DNA of 64,000 nt from Sulfitobacter brevis (lineage in GTDB: Bacteria; Pseudomonadota; Alphaproteobacteria; Rhodobacterales; Rhodobacteraceae), in NCBI RefSeq assembly GCF_900112755.1, contig NZ_FOMW01000002.1, positions 124,001 to 188,000 on the forward strand. The letters run 5' to 3'. Shown piece after piece: positions 40,234 to 48,450 of the stretch. The notes below the pieces were generated by a model. It saw only the letters and a program-made list of their open reading frames with translations. It did not search any database and was not told the origin of the DNA. Position numbers and translations under genes: made by a program. Position 1 is the first letter of the stretch. Each line of letters opens with the position of its first letter.

Positions 40234-41049
40234 TCACTCGGCTGCTTCGGGCTGGTCGCCGTTATCGGCACTCGGTTCGCTCTCTGGCTTTGGCTTTGGC
40301 GCGGCTTTGCGACGGGGCGCGCGCTTGGGCTTGGGCTTGCTCTCGGGTGTCTCGACCAGTCCGCTGTCCTGATCACCAGCGTCATTCGCATCGGCGTCCG
40401 GCTGCTGTGTCTGCGCGAGATCCGGCTGCGGCTGATCGCCACTGTCTTTGCGCTCGTTGCGTCTGGGGCTGCGGCGGCGCTGGTTTTCTTGCGGCGCATC
40501 GCCTTGCGGCTCGCTTGGCGGCTGGTTGCTTTGCGGCTGCTGGTTGCCCTGCTGCTGATTGTTCTGTTGCGGCGGGTTGCCCTGCTGCGGCTGGTTACCC
40601 TGCTGCTGCTGGTTGCCCTGCTGCTGCTGGTTGCCCTGCTGCTGCTGGTTGCCCTGCTGCTGCTGGTTGCCCTGCTGTGGCTGGTTACCCTGATCGCCCT
40701 GCTGCTGGCCGTGATCGCCCTGCTGGGGCCGCTCACGATCCCGCTCGGCCTGACGCTCACGGTTCTGGCGCTCCTGATCGTCGCGGCGCTGGTCGATTTC
40801 GCGCTGCGCTTCGCTGAGCATCCGAAGGTAATGTTCAGCGTGCTGCTGAAAGTTCTCGGCGGCAACGCGGTCGTTGCTCAGATGGGCATCTCGCGCCAGC
40901 TGATTGTATTTCTCGATGACCTGCTGAGGCGTGCCACGCACTTTGCCCTCGGGGCCGGAACTGTCGAACACGCGGTTGACGACGTTGCCGCCCTGCGGTT
41001 GGCGGTTGCGGTTATTCTTAGACCGGGACCGTGATCTGGAGGATTTCAT
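40234..41049 (-). CDS. DUF4167 domain protein with Gln/Asn-rich tail
   Basis: This 271-residue basic protein begins with an Arg/Ser/Asn-rich stretch. The DUF4167 core lies at about residues 20-85 (RVFDSSGPEGKVRGTP, then VIEKYNQLARDAHLS and NFQQHAEHYLRML). From about residue 105 it is low complexity: a Gln/Asn/Gly repeat block, then charged and Pro/Lys-rich sequence. The family is confined to alphaproteobacteria and sits downstream of prmC, as here. An RNA- or nucleic-acid-binding role is suspected from composition but not shown. The tail is predicted to be disordered. Confidence 0.87.
   Translation of the reverse strand: MKSSRSRSRSKNNRNRQPQGGNVVNRVFDSSGPEGKVRGTPQQVIEKYNQLARDAHLSNDRVAAENFQQHAEHYLRMLSEAQREIDQRRDDQERQNRERQAERDRERPQQGDHGQQQGDQGNQPQQGNQQQQGNQQQQGNQQQQGNQQQQGNQPQQGNPPQQNNQQQGNQQPQSNQPPSEPQGDAPQENQRRRSPRRNERKDSGDQPQPDLAQTQQPDADANDAGDQDSGLVETPESKPKPKRAPRRKAAPKPKPESEPSADNGDQPEAAE
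40603..40674 (-). repeat. Four perfect 18-bp tandem repeats inside the DUF4167 gene
   Basis: Four identical 18-base units in a row encode the hexapeptide GNQQQQ in the minus-strand reading frame, with degenerate copies on both flanks. The unit is six codons long, so gain or loss of units keeps the frame. Confidence 0.9.
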
Positions 41050-41261
41050 GAAATGTTTTCAGCCTTCAATGCTGGTGTTCGTATAGACCGGGCGGCGATA
41101 AAGTCGCCAAAAAGAACCGGCTGTTCGATATGTTGGGCATAACGCCGCGCGGGACCGCCGATTGGCATCCACCGCTGCAACACCCCTGAATAAACACGCA
41201 GATGCGGTCACGGCAAGGGTAAAGTCGCATATTTTCTGCCACAAAGACGCTTTTTACCGAT

Positions 41262-42104
41262 TTACGCAGGCCGGTCTGCACAAATAACACGTGCCCGACC
41301 GTCCAGATCAGTAGCTAGCGTTACTCTGCCCCAGCCAGCGTTTTCAAAGATTTGCCGCACCGCATCGCCTTGCTGCCAACCGATTTCGACCATCACGCGC
41401 CCCTTGGGGGTAAGGTAACCCTGCGCCTGTGCGGCAATGATCCGGTAGACGCTGAGCCCGTCGAATTCGTCCGTTAACGCCATGCGCGGCTCATGCAAGG
41501 CAAGTTCCGGCGCGACAGTCAGCATCTCTTCGGCAGCCAGATAGGGGGGATTCGAGACGATCAGATCAAACCGTCCCTCGACATGCTCGAACCAGTCTGA
41601 TTGCAGAATTTCGGCCCGCGCCTGCACTCCGTGCAGCACCGCATTGGCGCTGGCTTGCAGACAGGCCGCTTCTGACAGGTCCACCGCCATACCCGTGGCG
41701 TCAGGGCGTTCGGCCAGCAGTGTGACCAGCAAACAGCCCGATCCGGTGCCGAGGTCCAGCATCCGTGTGAATGGCTCCGCCAGCGCGGTCTCGATCAGGG
41801 TTTCCGATTCGGGGCGTGGGTCCAGCACGTCGCGGCTGATCTTGAAATCACGGCCATAAAAAGCCCGCGCGCCAACGAGTTGTGACACCGGCACCCGCAC
41901 GGCACGCAAAGCGACAAGATGCTCGAACCGCTCGGCGATCTCGGGGGCAATCTCTTCGGGGGCAATCAATGTGACCCGCGCCGCATCAACCGAGGCCGCA
42001 TGGGCCAGCAAAATCCGCGCATCCCGCGCAGGGTCCGGCACCCCCGCCGCCCGCAACCGTGCTGCTGCCGCCGCCATTGCCATCGCCGCCGTAGGCGCGC
42101 TCAT
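41262..42104 (-). CDS. prmC: Peptide chain release factor N5-glutamine methyltransferase
   Basis: This 280-residue enzyme methylates the Gln of the GGQ motif of release factors. It has an N-terminal helical domain (about residues 1-85). The SAM fold follows, with MLDLGTGSGCLLVTLLAE near residue 117 and the substrate-binding SNPPYLAAEE near 188. The C-terminal part (TPKGRVMVEIGWQQGDAV) is complete. It lies directly downstream of prfA, its substrate gene, with a 25-bp gap. The 212-bp region between prmC and DUF4167 shows no further gene I can support. Confidence 0.95.
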   Translation of the reverse strand: MSAPTAAMAMAAAAARLRAAGVPDPARDARILLAHAASVDAARVTLIAPEEIAPEIAERFEHLVALRAVRVPVSQLVGARAFYGRDFKISRDVLDPRPESETLIETALAEPFTRMLDLGTGSGCLLVTLLAERPDATGMAVDLSEAACLQASANAVLHGVQARAEILQSDWFEHVEGRFDLIVSNPPYLAAEEMLTVAPELALHEPRMALTDEFDGLSVYRIIAAQAQGYLTPKGRVMVEIGWQQGDAVRQIFENAGWGRVTLATDLDGRARVICADRPA

Positions 42105-42129
42105 CGAGATACCTCAGCAGTGGGCGCGC

Positions 42130-43185
42130 TCATGTGCTCATCTCGGCCATCATCTGCGCTTGGGCATCTGCGGTCAGCGCATCGACAATCTCGTCCAGAT
42201 CGCCCTGCATCACCGCATCCAGCCGGTACAGCGTCAGGTTAATGCGGTGGTCGGTCAGCCTGCCTTGCGGGAAATTATAGGTGCGAATCCGCTCGGATCG
42301 GTCGCCGGAGCCGACCTGTGCGGCGCGGCTGGCCGAGCGTTCGCTATCAACGCGGTTACGCTCCATGTCATAAAGCCGCGCTTTGAGCACCTGCATCGCC
42401 TTATCGCGGTTTCGGTGCTGGGATTTTTCGGAGGAGGTCACCACGATGCCAGTTGGCAAGTGGGTAATGCGCACCGCGGAATCGGTGGTGTTGACGTGCT
42501 GGCCGCCCGCGCCGGACGATCGCATCGTGTCGATCCGCAGATCATTGGCGTTGATCTCGATATCCACATCTTCAGCTTCGGGCAGTACCGCGACGGTCGC
42601 CGCAGAGGTGTGAATACGCCCGCCGCTTTCGGTGCTCGGCACCCGCTGCACGCGGTGTACGCCCGATTCGTATTTTAGCCGCGCAAAGACGTCGCGACCG
42701 GTGATATGCGCGACCACTTCCTTGACGCCGCCAAGCTCGGTCATCTGCTCTTCGATCAGATCAACCTTCCAGCCTTTCGCCTCGGCGTAGCGTTGATACA
42801 TGCGCAGCAGATCGGCGGCAAAAAGCGCAGCCTCATCCCCGCCCGTACCGGGCCGTATCTCCAGCATCGCAGGTTTGGCATCGGCCTCATCGCGCGGCAG
42901 CAAGGACAGCTGCAACGCGGCTTCGGCTTTGGGCAACTTGGCCTTCAGGCGCGGCAATTCCTCTTCGGCCAGCTCGGCCATTTCAGGGTCGCGCAGCATG
43001 GCGCGGGCCTCGTCCATGTCGCGCAAAAGCTGGCGATAGGCGTCGATCTGTTCCACCACAGGGCGCAGATCGGAATATTCCTTGGCGATGCGGGCAAAGT
43101 CCGCCCCGTCCGCGCCGGCCGACATCGACGCTTCCAGATACTGGAAGCGTTGCGAAATTTGTTCAAGGCGGTCCATTGGGATCAT
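42130..43185 (-). CDS. prfA: Peptide chain release factor 1
   Basis: From ATG 43185 (ATG 43176 is equally possible) the product has 351 residues. The GGQ loop is in [19 protein letters not shown] near residue 225, the site methylated by PrmC. The RF1 stop-codon recognition region [13 protein letters not shown] near 180 has Pro-Ser-Thr where many RF1 proteins have Pro-Ala-Thr or Pro-Val-Thr. The pattern [11 protein letters not shown] identifies RF1 rather than RF2. It reads UAA and UAG. It precedes prmC and is divergent from the Cys-rich secreted protein gene. Confidence 0.95.
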   Translation of the reverse strand: MIPMDRLEQISQRFQYLEASMSAGADGADFARIAKEYSDLRPVVEQIDAYRQLLRDMDEARAMLRDPEMAELAEEELPRLKAKLPKAEAALQLSLLPRDEADAKPAMLEIRPGTGGDEAALFAADLLRMYQRYAEAKGWKVDLIEEQMTELGGVKEVVAHITGRDVFARLKYESGVHRVQRVPSTESGGRIHTSAATVAVLPEAEDVDIEINANDLRIDTMRSSGAGGQHVNTTDSAVRITHLPTGIVVTSSEKSQHRNRDKAMQVLKARLYDMERNRVDSERSASRAAQVGSGDRSERIRTYNFPQGRLTDHRINLTLYRLDAVMQGDLDEIVDALTADAQAQMMAEMST

Positions 43186-43246
43186 AGGGGTGCTGTCGCT
43201 GATGAGAATGATTTGGTCAAGAGGCAGAGCCGTGGTAACATGGCAC

Positions 43247-43534
43247 ATGGTTCGCTTTGTATTGATCCTCGCGCTGATGATCCTGCCTGCTCTTTCAGAT
43301 GTGAAGGCGCAGGAGCATAAAACGACGGACTGTTATTGCACCGATCGCAACCACAACCGCGTTGAGTTGGGCGAGACGATTTGCCTGCAAGTCGACGGGC
43401 GCATGTTTATGGCGCAGTGCCAGATGTCGCTGAACGTGCCGATGTGGCGCGAGGTACAAAAGGGCTGTCTTTCCTCAGGGTTGAGCAGCCCTGACGAGGT
43501 GTTCCAGACGGCCACGATTGACGCCCAGATCTGA
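43247..43534 (+). CDS. Small exported Cys-rich protein, hypothetical
   Basis: The ATG at 43247 opens a 95-residue frame with a clear signal peptide (hydrophobic residues 3-17, cleavage after VKA). The mature part of about 70 residues has five cysteines, starting with a CYC pair, and a segment [16 protein letters not shown]. This suggests a disulfide-stabilised periplasmic protein. I do not recognise the family. Its last 60 bp overlap the 3' end of the convergent DUF1499 gene, and it is divergent from prfA over about 60 bp. Confidence 0.72.
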   Translation: MVRFVLILALMILPALSDVKAQEHKTTDCYCTDRNHNRVELGETICLQVDGRMFMAQCQMSLNVPMWREVQKGCLSSGLSSPDEVFQTATIDAQI

Positions 43535-43873
43535 CGTGCCAAAGCGCAGGCGGGCGAACATCCGGATTTGATCGCCGATCAGTTGCACAGTGGTATAATC
43601 GGGAAAGCCGATAGCATTTGAGCGGGTGATATAGGTCACTTTGCCATCCTCGACCGATCCGGAAAGGATTTCGGTGCGGGGTAGCGCCAAAGCGGCGCGG
43701 TGGATACGGGCGAATGTAGCGGCGTCCCCGACAATCACCCGCGTGGCGCTTCCTGCGGTCGTGCTGTCTTGAGTGGCGTCAATTTCCGCATTCCAGCGTT
43801 TGGCATCTGACGGAGCGATCCGCACATAGACCAATAAGCCAATCACCAGCAGCAGTAAGATCCAGCCTATCAT
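43475..43873 (-). CDS. DUF1499 family membrane-anchored protein
   Basis: The start at ATG 43873 follows AAGGAA and gives 132 residues; a long upstream extension of the frame runs into the antisense of speB and is discarded. There is one N-terminal transmembrane segment (residues 2-17) and a DUF1499 domain. The domain has EDGKVTYITRSNAIGFPDYTT read in parts and [20 protein letters not shown] near the C-terminus, with the terminal NRGRLEHLV also typical. Its function is unknown. It lies 64 bp downstream of the agmatinase-family gene on the same strand. Confidence 0.83.
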   Translation of the reverse strand: MIGWILLLLVIGLLVYVRIAPSDAKRWNAEIDATQDSTTAGSATRVIVGDAATFARIHRAALALPRTEILSGSVEDGKVTYITRSNAIGFPDYTTVQLIGDQIRMFARLRFGTSDLGVNRGRLEHLVRAAQP

Positions 43874-43937
43874 CTTTAACAATTCCTTTTCCTTTATCGC
43901 AGCGCCGCGCAGGGGTTTGCGCAGTGCTGTATTGGTC

Positions 43938-44906
43938 TTATTTGGATTTGCGCATCCGCGCGCCCAACAGGCACAGGATTTCCGTCGCCACATGGGCGCC
44001 TGCAATCGCCGTGGCGCCTGTCGTGTCAAATGGCGGCGAGACCTCGACGACATCGCCGCCCATGATGTTGATCCCCGCCAGATCACGCAGCATGATCGAA
44101 GCCTGCGCCGACGTCAGCCCGCCCCACACCGGCGTGCCTGTGCCCGGCGCATATGCCGGATCAAGCGCATCAATGTCGAAGGTCAGATAGGTCGGACGGT
44201 CGCCCAGCACCGCTTTGATCTTCTCCACCGCCGCTACGGGACCTTTTTCATGGACCTCGCGGGCGTCAATGGTGGTCACGCCCATCGTATCGGGGTTGGT
44301 CGTGCGAATACCGACCTGCACCGAGGTCGCGGGATCAATCACGCCCGATTTAACCGCCTTGTAGAACATCGTGCCGTGGTCAATCCGGGTCATGTCATCG
44401 TCCGGCCACGTGTCGGAATGCGCATCGAAATGCAGCAGGCTGATCGGCCCGTATTTTTCGGCATAGGCTTTGAGGATCGGAAAGCTGATATAGTGATCGC
44501 CGCCCAGCACCACACTGGCCGCGCCGGCATCCAGAATGCCCCGAATATGCGCGGTCAACGTGTCGGGAAACTGGCTGACGTGGCCGTAATCGAACGCGAG
44601 GTCCCCATAGTCGGCTATGGCAAATTCACTGAGCACGTCAAAATCCCAGCCATAAGGCGGATCGTAGGGCTGCAGAGTGCTCGCCTCACGGATCGCACGG
44701 GGGCCAAGCCGCGTGCCGGGACGGTTGGTCACTGCTTGATCAAAGGGCACGCCCGTCACGGCAATATCGACGCCGGTCAGATCCTTGGTGTAACGGCGGC
44801 GCAGGAACGACGTCGCCCCGCCAAAAGCGTTTTCAAAGCTCGGACCCTTCAGATCTTCGCGGGTAAACGCCTGATCAATCTGGGTTTTCGCATCTTCCAA
44901 AGCCAT
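43938..44906 (-). CDS. speB: Agmatinase / ureohydrolase family enzyme
   Basis: This 322-residue ureohydrolase has the full set of manganese-binding motifs: VLGGDHYISFPI near residue 130, LLHFDAHSDTWPDDD near 152 and YLTFDIDALDPAYAPGTGTP near 240. The family hydrolyses agmatine to putrescine and urea, or related guanidino acids such as guanidinobutyrate; motifs alone do not settle which. It starts 3 bp after the stop of the M20 amidohydrolase gene on the same strand, so the two are likely co-transcribed and may act on related nitrogen compounds. Confidence 0.88.
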   Translation of the reverse strand: MALEDAKTQIDQAFTREDLKGPSFENAFGGATSFLRRRYTKDLTGVDIAVTGVPFDQAVTNRPGTRLGPRAIREASTLQPYDPPYGWDFDVLSEFAIADYGDLAFDYGHVSQFPDTLTAHIRGILDAGAASVVLGGDHYISFPILKAYAEKYGPISLLHFDAHSDTWPDDDMTRIDHGTMFYKAVKSGVIDPATSVQVGIRTTNPDTMGVTTIDAREVHEKGPVAAVEKIKAVLGDRPTYLTFDIDALDPAYAPGTGTPVWGGLTSAQASIMLRDLAGINIMGGDVVEVSPPFDTTGATAIAGAHVATEILCLLGARMRKSK

Positions 44907-44909
44907 GTC

Positions 44910-46079
44910 TCAGCCTTTCGCCAGCGGTTGGGCGGTTTCAACCAACCGCGCAAAGAACGAGGCACCGACGGGGGCGATATCGTCATTGAAGTTAAATTTG
45001 GGGTGGTGCAGCCCTGCCCCTTCGCCCGCGCCAAGGAAGAGATAGGCACCGGGCCGCTCCTCCAGCATATAAGAGAAATCCTCGGCTCCTGCGACCTTGG
45101 GGAACGCCGCATCAACGCCGATATCACCCGCCACATCGCGCGCTACCTTGGCGGCAAAGGCGGTTTGTTCGACCGAGTTGACGGTGCTGGGGTAGCCGAT
45201 CTCGTAGTCGAGCTTTGCGGTCAGGCCAAAGCTTGCCGCCTGACCCTGCACGATCTCCTCCATCCGGCGCTGGATCAGCGCGCGGGTGTCGGCGTCGAAA
45301 GTGCGGATAGTGGCCTGCACCATCGCAGTTTCGGGGATCACGTTGCTGGCGCTGCCTGCATGGATTTGCGTGACCGAGATCACCCGCTCTTGCGCGGAAT
45401 CGGTGTTGCGGCTGATGATCGTCTGGATCGCCTGCACGATAGAACAAGCCGCGACGACCGGATCAATCGTTTCATGCGGCATCGCGCCATGGCCGCCACG
45501 CCCGGTGATGTGAATTGTTGCAGTGTCCACCGCCGCCATGATCGGGCCAGGAGTGGTCAGAAACTTGCCAACGTCCTGCCCCGGTGTGTTGTGCAAGGCA
45601 TAGACTTCGGTAATCCCGAAACGCTCCATTATGCCCTCGCGGCACATGACTTCTGCGCCGCCGCCATCTTCCTCGGCAGGCTGGAAAATCAGCGCCACAC
45701 GCCCCGAGAAATTGCGCGTTTCCGCGAGGTATTTCGCCGCACCCAGCAGCATCGCGGTATGGCCATCATGGCCACAGGCGTGCATCTTGCCGGGATGGGT
45801 AGAGGCATAGTCGACACCGGTATCCTCGGTGATCGGCAGCGCATCGAAATCGGCGCGCAGCCCAATAGTGCCGCCAGCACCCTGCCCGTTGATGATCGCC
45901 ACAATGCCGGTCTGCGCGATGCCATCATGGATCTCGTCGACCCCGATCTCCTCCAGCCGTTCTTTGATAAACGCCGCCGTTTTGGGGCAATCGAAGGACA
46001 GTTCGGGGATCGTATGCAGGTGGCGTCGCCACGCGGTCATATCAGACGCGAAATCGGCGATGCGGTTGACGACGGGCAT
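44910..46079 (-). CDS. M20 family amidohydrolase (hippurate hydrolase-like)
   Basis: This 389-residue metallopeptidase-family protein has the metal-binding MHACGHDGHTAMLLG near residue 98. LIFQPAEEDGGGAEVM near 130 carries the catalytic Glu pair. VYALHNTPGQDVG and GRGGHGAMPHETIDPV mark the dimerisation domain. Relatives remove acyl groups from amino acids (hippurate, N-acetyl amino acids, indoleacetyl conjugates). It lies in one unit with the agmatinase-family gene. The substrate is not predictable. Confidence 0.9.
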   Translation of the reverse strand: MPVVNRIADFASDMTAWRRHLHTIPELSFDCPKTAAFIKERLEEIGVDEIHDGIAQTGIVAIINGQGAGGTIGLRADFDALPITEDTGVDYASTHPGKMHACGHDGHTAMLLGAAKYLAETRNFSGRVALIFQPAEEDGGGAEVMCREGIMERFGITEVYALHNTPGQDVGKFLTTPGPIMAAVDTATIHITGRGGHGAMPHETIDPVVAACSIVQAIQTIISRNTDSAQERVISVTQIHAGSASNVIPETAMVQATIRTFDADTRALIQRRMEEIVQGQAASFGLTAKLDYEIGYPSTVNSVEQTAFAAKVARDVAGDIGVDAAFPKVAGAEDFSYMLEERPGAYLFLGAGEGAGLHHPKFNFNDDIAPVGASFFARLVETAQPLAKG

Positions 46080-46144
46080 GGGGTGGACTCCTTGGTGCGA
46101 AATTGGTCAGGTGCGCATCTGACACCAGACAGGACCAAGCTGCA

Positions 46145-46975
46145 ATGGCTGACGACCTCATTCACGACCAAGGCGCAGGCATTGAACGGCTGCTCGAAAT
46201 CATGCGCCGTTTGCGCGACCCCAAGACGGGCTGCCCGTGGGATATCGAACAGGATTTTGCCTCCATTGCGCCCTATACCATCGAGGAAGCCTATGAGGTC
46301 GCCGACGCGATTGAGCGGCAGGACTGGGCCGAGCTTGAAGGCGAATTGGGCGATCTGCTGCTGCAATCGGTCTATCATACCGCGATGGGCGAAGAGGCGG
46401 GATTGTTCAGCTTTCAATCCGTAGTGCGCAGCATCTCTGACAAAATGGTCGCTCGGCATCCACATGTTTTCGGCGACGAAGATCGCGATAAATCAGCCGA
46501 GCAACAGACCCGCGACTGGGAGGCGATCAAGGCCGCCGAGCGTGCAGGTAAGGCGCAGGGTGGCACGCTGGACGGTGTCGCCGTCGGCCTGCCCGCCCTG
46601 CTGCGTGCCTACAAGCTGCAAAAGCGTGCAGCGCGTGTGGGGTTTGACTGGCCTTCCACCGATCAGGTGATCGACAAAATCGTCGAAGAGGCGCAGGAGT
46701 TGGTCGAGGCCCGCGATACCCTGACCGAGACGGAAACCTTTGAGGAATATGGCGATCTGCTGTTTGTCATGGCAAATCTGGGCCGCCATCTGGGTATTGA
46801 TCCCGAAGCTGCATTGCGTGCCGCCAATGCAAAATTCACCCGTCGTTTCGAAGGTGTCGAAGCGCGGTTGGCCGCATCGGGCAAAACCCCCGATCAAAGC
46901 GATCTGGCCGAGATGGATGCACTGTGGGACGCGGTAAAAGCCAATGAACGCGCTGGCAAATCCACGCCGATGTGA
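46145..46975 (+). CDS. mazG: Nucleoside triphosphate pyrophosphohydrolase MazG
   Basis: The ATG at 46145 gives 276 residues with two MazG domains. The first has LRDPKTGCPWDIEQDF near residue 22 and TIEEAYEVADAIE followed by ELEGELGDLLLQ. The second is near residues 170-235 (DKIVEEAQELVEA, then EYGDLLFVMANLGRHLG). The EExxE-type acidic clusters that bind magnesium are intact in both. MazG hydrolyses non-canonical and canonical NTPs to NMP and pyrophosphate. It heads a rightward run with nucleoside hydrolase, GNAT and selO genes. Confidence 0.95.
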   Translation: MADDLIHDQGAGIERLLEIMRRLRDPKTGCPWDIEQDFASIAPYTIEEAYEVADAIERQDWAELEGELGDLLLQSVYHTAMGEEAGLFSFQSVVRSISDKMVARHPHVFGDEDRDKSAEQQTRDWEAIKAAERAGKAQGGTLDGVAVGLPALLRAYKLQKRAARVGFDWPSTDQVIDKIVEEAQELVEARDTLTETETFEEYGDLLFVMANLGRHLGIDPEAALRAANAKFTRRFEGVEARLAASGKTPDQSDLAEMDALWDAVKANERAGKSTPM

Positions 46976-47059
46976 TCGGCCAAATCCGCAGCGCAGCCTG
47001 CCGCGCTCTTTTCGTTGTGCCCGATATGCCCTACACAGCCGCCAAACAGGAGAAGTGCG

Positions 47060-48001
47060 ATGTCGCCCCAAAAAATCATCATCGATACCGATCCCGGACA
47101 GGACGACGCCGTGGCGATCCTGCTGGCGCTGGCCAGCCCCGAAGAGATCGAGGTACTGGGCATCACCTGCGTTGCGGGAAATGTGCCGCTTGATCTGACC
47201 TCAAAGAACGCGCGGATCGTGTGCGAACTGGCAGGACGCCCCGATATCAAAGTCTTTGCCGGTTGCGACCGCCCGCTGGGCCGCGATCTGGTGACCGCCG
47301 AGCATGTGCACGGCAAATCCGGCCTTGATGGCCCCGACCTGCCCGACCCGACTATGCCGCTCGCCGAAGGCCATGCAGTCGATTTCATCATCGAAACCCT
47401 GCGCGCCCATCCCGCTGGCACGGTCACACTCTGCCCGCTGGGGCCCCTGACCAACATCGCGACCGCCCTGCAAAAAGCCCCCGATATCGCCGAGAAAGCC
47501 GCAAAGATCGTGCTGATGGGGGGCGGCTATTTCGAGGGTGGCAACATCACCTCGACGGCAGAATTTAACATTTACGTCGACCCGCAAGCCGCTGATATTG
47601 TTTTTAAATCAGGCATACCTATAGTGGTGATGCCGCTGGACGTGACGCACAAGGCGCTGGTCACCAAACCGCGCAACGACGCCTTTCGCGCCCTTGGCAC
47701 GCAGGTCGGCACCGCTGTGGCGCAGATGACCGATTTTTTCGAGCGCTTCGACATCGAGAAATACGGCTCGGCAGGCGCGCCTTTGCACGACCCTTGCGTG
47801 ACCGCCTTCCTGATCAATCCCGAGCTTTTCTCTGGCCGCCACATCAACGTCGAGATCGAGACCCAATCGGAACTGACGATGGGCATGACCGTCGCCGATT
47901 GGTGGCGCGTCACCGACCGTCCCGCCAATGCGACTTTCATCAACGATCTGGACGCCGATGGCTTCTTCACCCTGTTGACCGAGCGTCTGGCGCGGCTATG
48001 A
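47060..48001 (+). CDS. Nucleoside hydrolase (IUNH family)
   Basis: The ATG at 47060 after AGGAG gives 313 residues. The N-terminal calcium site IIIDTDPGQDDAVAILLAL is the family signature. VTLCPLGPLTNIATAL near residue 120, VLMGGGYFEGGN near 150 and a late AGAPLHDPCVTAFL near 235 complete the active site. The enzyme splits ribonucleosides into base and ribose for salvage. It overlaps the next GNAT gene by 4 bp. Base specificity is not assigned. Confidence 0.94.
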   Translation: MSPQKIIIDTDPGQDDAVAILLALASPEEIEVLGITCVAGNVPLDLTSKNARIVCELAGRPDIKVFAGCDRPLGRDLVTAEHVHGKSGLDGPDLPDPTMPLAEGHAVDFIIETLRAHPAGTVTLCPLGPLTNIATALQKAPDIAEKAAKIVLMGGGYFEGGNITSTAEFNIYVDPQAADIVFKSGIPIVVMPLDVTHKALVTKPRNDAFRALGTQVGTAVAQMTDFFERFDIEKYGSAGAPLHDPCVTAFLINPELFSGRHINVEIETQSELTMGMTVADWWRVTDRPANATFINDLDADGFFTLLTERLARL

Positions 48002-48447
48002 GCGCCTCTCTCACCCTCGGTGCGCCCGACCATCTCGATAAACTCGTCACGCTGGTCACGGCGTTTCATGAGGAAGCGGGGATCAAGATGACCGACGAGG
48101 CCCGTCGCCGTGGCCTTGCACCGCTGCTTGATGGCATTCCGCATGGTGCCGTTTATCTGATTGGCCCGCCACGGGCGGCCATCGGCTATGTCGTGATCTG
48201 TTTTGGCTGGTCGGTGGAGTTTGGCGGTCTCGATGCAATCATCGACGAGCTTTACGTGCGCCCCGGGGTGCGTGGGCGTGGCGTTGCCTCCGAGGCGCTG
48301 CTGGCGCTGCCACGGGCACTGGCCCAAGGCGGACTGCGCGCCGTGCATCTTGAGGTCGACCGCTCAAACGCCTCCGCCGTCAAGCTCTACACCCGCGCCG
48401 GATTTAAGCCGCGCGATCAATATATGCTCATGTCACGGACGCTCTGA
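47998..48447 (+). CDS. GNAT family N-acetyltransferase
   Basis: The ATG at 47998 overlaps the nucleoside hydrolase stop and gives 149 residues. Acetyl-CoA-binding motif A is ELYVRPGVRGRGVASEALLA near residue 83, with the R-x-x-G-x-G/A core. A typical C-terminal motif NASAVKLYTRAGFKPRD near 123 follows. The acetylated substrate is not predictable. It is translated together with the nucleoside hydrolase and directly precedes selO. Confidence 0.88.
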   Translation: MSASLTLGAPDHLDKLVTLVTAFHEEAGIKMTDEARRRGLAPLLDGIPHGAVYLIGPPRAAIGYVVICFGWSVEFGGLDAIIDELYVRPGVRGRGVASEALLALPRALAQGGLRAVHLEVDRSNASAVKLYTRAGFKPRDQYMLMSRTL

Positions 48448-48450
48448 CCT

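Noticed and set aside
40561..40690. Tandem repeats resembling a CRISPR-like array
   Set aside because: Units are 18 bp, directly abutting, without spacers, and encode Gln/Asn repeats in frame with the DUF4167 protein.
43917..46424. 835-codon open frame on the plus strand
   Set aside because: It lies antisense to the agmatinase-family and M20 amidohydrolase genes, which have intact catalytic motifs. Its translation is Arg/His-rich with no domain, as expected from GC-rich codon bias.
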